Of a stretch of 5,482 bases of DNA, positions 5,374 through 5,482 are shown piece after piece. The stretch is taken from assembly GCA_015486015.1 (NCBI GenBank), contig WFSL01000007.1, positions 1 to 5,482 on the forward strand, written 5' to 3'. Below the pieces are notes generated by a model, which made no database searches, was not told the origin of the DNA, and saw nothing but the letters and a program-made list of their open reading frames with translations. Position numbers and translations under genes: made by a program. The DNA comes from Aquificota bacterium (GTDB taxonomy: Bacteria; Thermosulfidibacterota; Thermosulfidibacteria; Thermosulfidibacterales; B14-G1). Position 1 is the first letter of the stretch; each line of letters opens with the position of its first letter.

Positions 5374-5482
5374 TTAATCTACTTGGAGCTTCTCCTTTAG
5401 CTTTCCTATGAGAGCGGGTAGCACTTGGGTTGCGTCTCCTACCACCCCAAAGTCGCAGACCTGGAAAAATGGAGCATTGGGG
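5374..5482 (-). CDS. etfA: Electron transfer flavoprotein alpha subunit, C-terminal fragment (cut by window edge)
   Basis: The last 35 codons of a gene entering from the right edge are visible, with the stop TAA at 5376-5374. The peptide begins PNAPFFQVCDFGVVGDATQV and continues LPALIGKLKEKLQVD. The order NAPFF, then D-[FY]-G-x-V-G-D, then a xVLPALI helix is the characteristic end of ETF alpha (EtfA/FixB), part of the C-terminal FAD-binding domain. ETF alpha pairs with a beta subunit to pass electrons from acyl-CoA dehydrogenases and similar flavoproteins toward the quinone pool or other carriers, or to bifurcate them. The beta subunit, if present, would be expected upstream, outside the window. 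The truncation is only the window boundary. Its place ahead of an acyl-CoA-type flavoenzyme supports a CoA-ester catabolic cluster. Confidence 0.85.
   Translation of the reverse strand, partial: PNAPFFQVCDFGVVGDATQVLPALIGKLKEKLQVD

Noticed and set aside
1-5482. CRISPR arrays, tRNA or rRNA genes, insertion sequences, attachment sites
   Set aside because: No regularly spaced repeats, no cloverleaf-like or rRNA-like segment, and no transposase or terminal inverted repeats were seen; coding sequence fills nearly the whole window.

Overview
The window reads as part of an anaerobic bacterium's catabolic gene cluster. Base composition is mixed, roughly half G+C by eye. All four complete minus-strand genes carry near-perfect AGGAGG Shine-Dalgarno sites, which argues for a bacterium. 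An electron-transfer flavoprotein, a CoA ligase of the phenylacetate type and a flavoprotein of the 4-hydroxybutyryl-CoA dehydratase family together suggest an acid-degrading sulfate reducer, syntroph or relative (Desulfobacterota or anaerobic Firmicutes). That taxonomic guess is inference only.

Layout: a small DUF3147-type membrane protein (6-341, plus strand) converges on the end of a minus-strand gene train. A strong terminator hairpin with a T-tract on the minus strand (348-379) closes the train. Read in the direction of transcription, from the right edge, the minus strand holds: the last 35 codons of an ETF alpha subunit (5374-5482), a hairpin and a 134-base gap, a universal stress protein (4802-5239), a 57-base gap with a possible leader ORF and hairpin, a UraA/SulP-fold permease (3323-4744), a 27-base gap, an AbfD-like flavoprotein (1829-3295), a 20-base gap, and a PaaK-like CoA ligase (420-1808).

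Inferred logic: the permease imports an organic, possibly aromatic, acid; the ligase makes its CoA thioester; the AbfD-like flavoenzyme transforms the acyl-CoA; and ETF may carry electrons from an associated oxidation. The substrate cannot be read from the sequence.

The most interesting item is the AbfD-like protein. It keeps the AbfD scaffold and three cysteines at or near the [4Fe-4S] ligand positions. By alignment from memory, however, it has Tyr in place of the histidine ligand, a CX4C instead of a CX3C spacing, replacements at the catalytic Glu, Tyr, Lys and Thr positions, and two added CX2C motifs. It is therefore probably not a 4-hydroxybutyryl-CoA dehydratase and may catalyse an uncharacterised reaction. 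A second item is an 11-codon ORF overlapping the permease start by ATGA, with its Shine-Dalgarno in the loop of a hairpin followed by five Ts.
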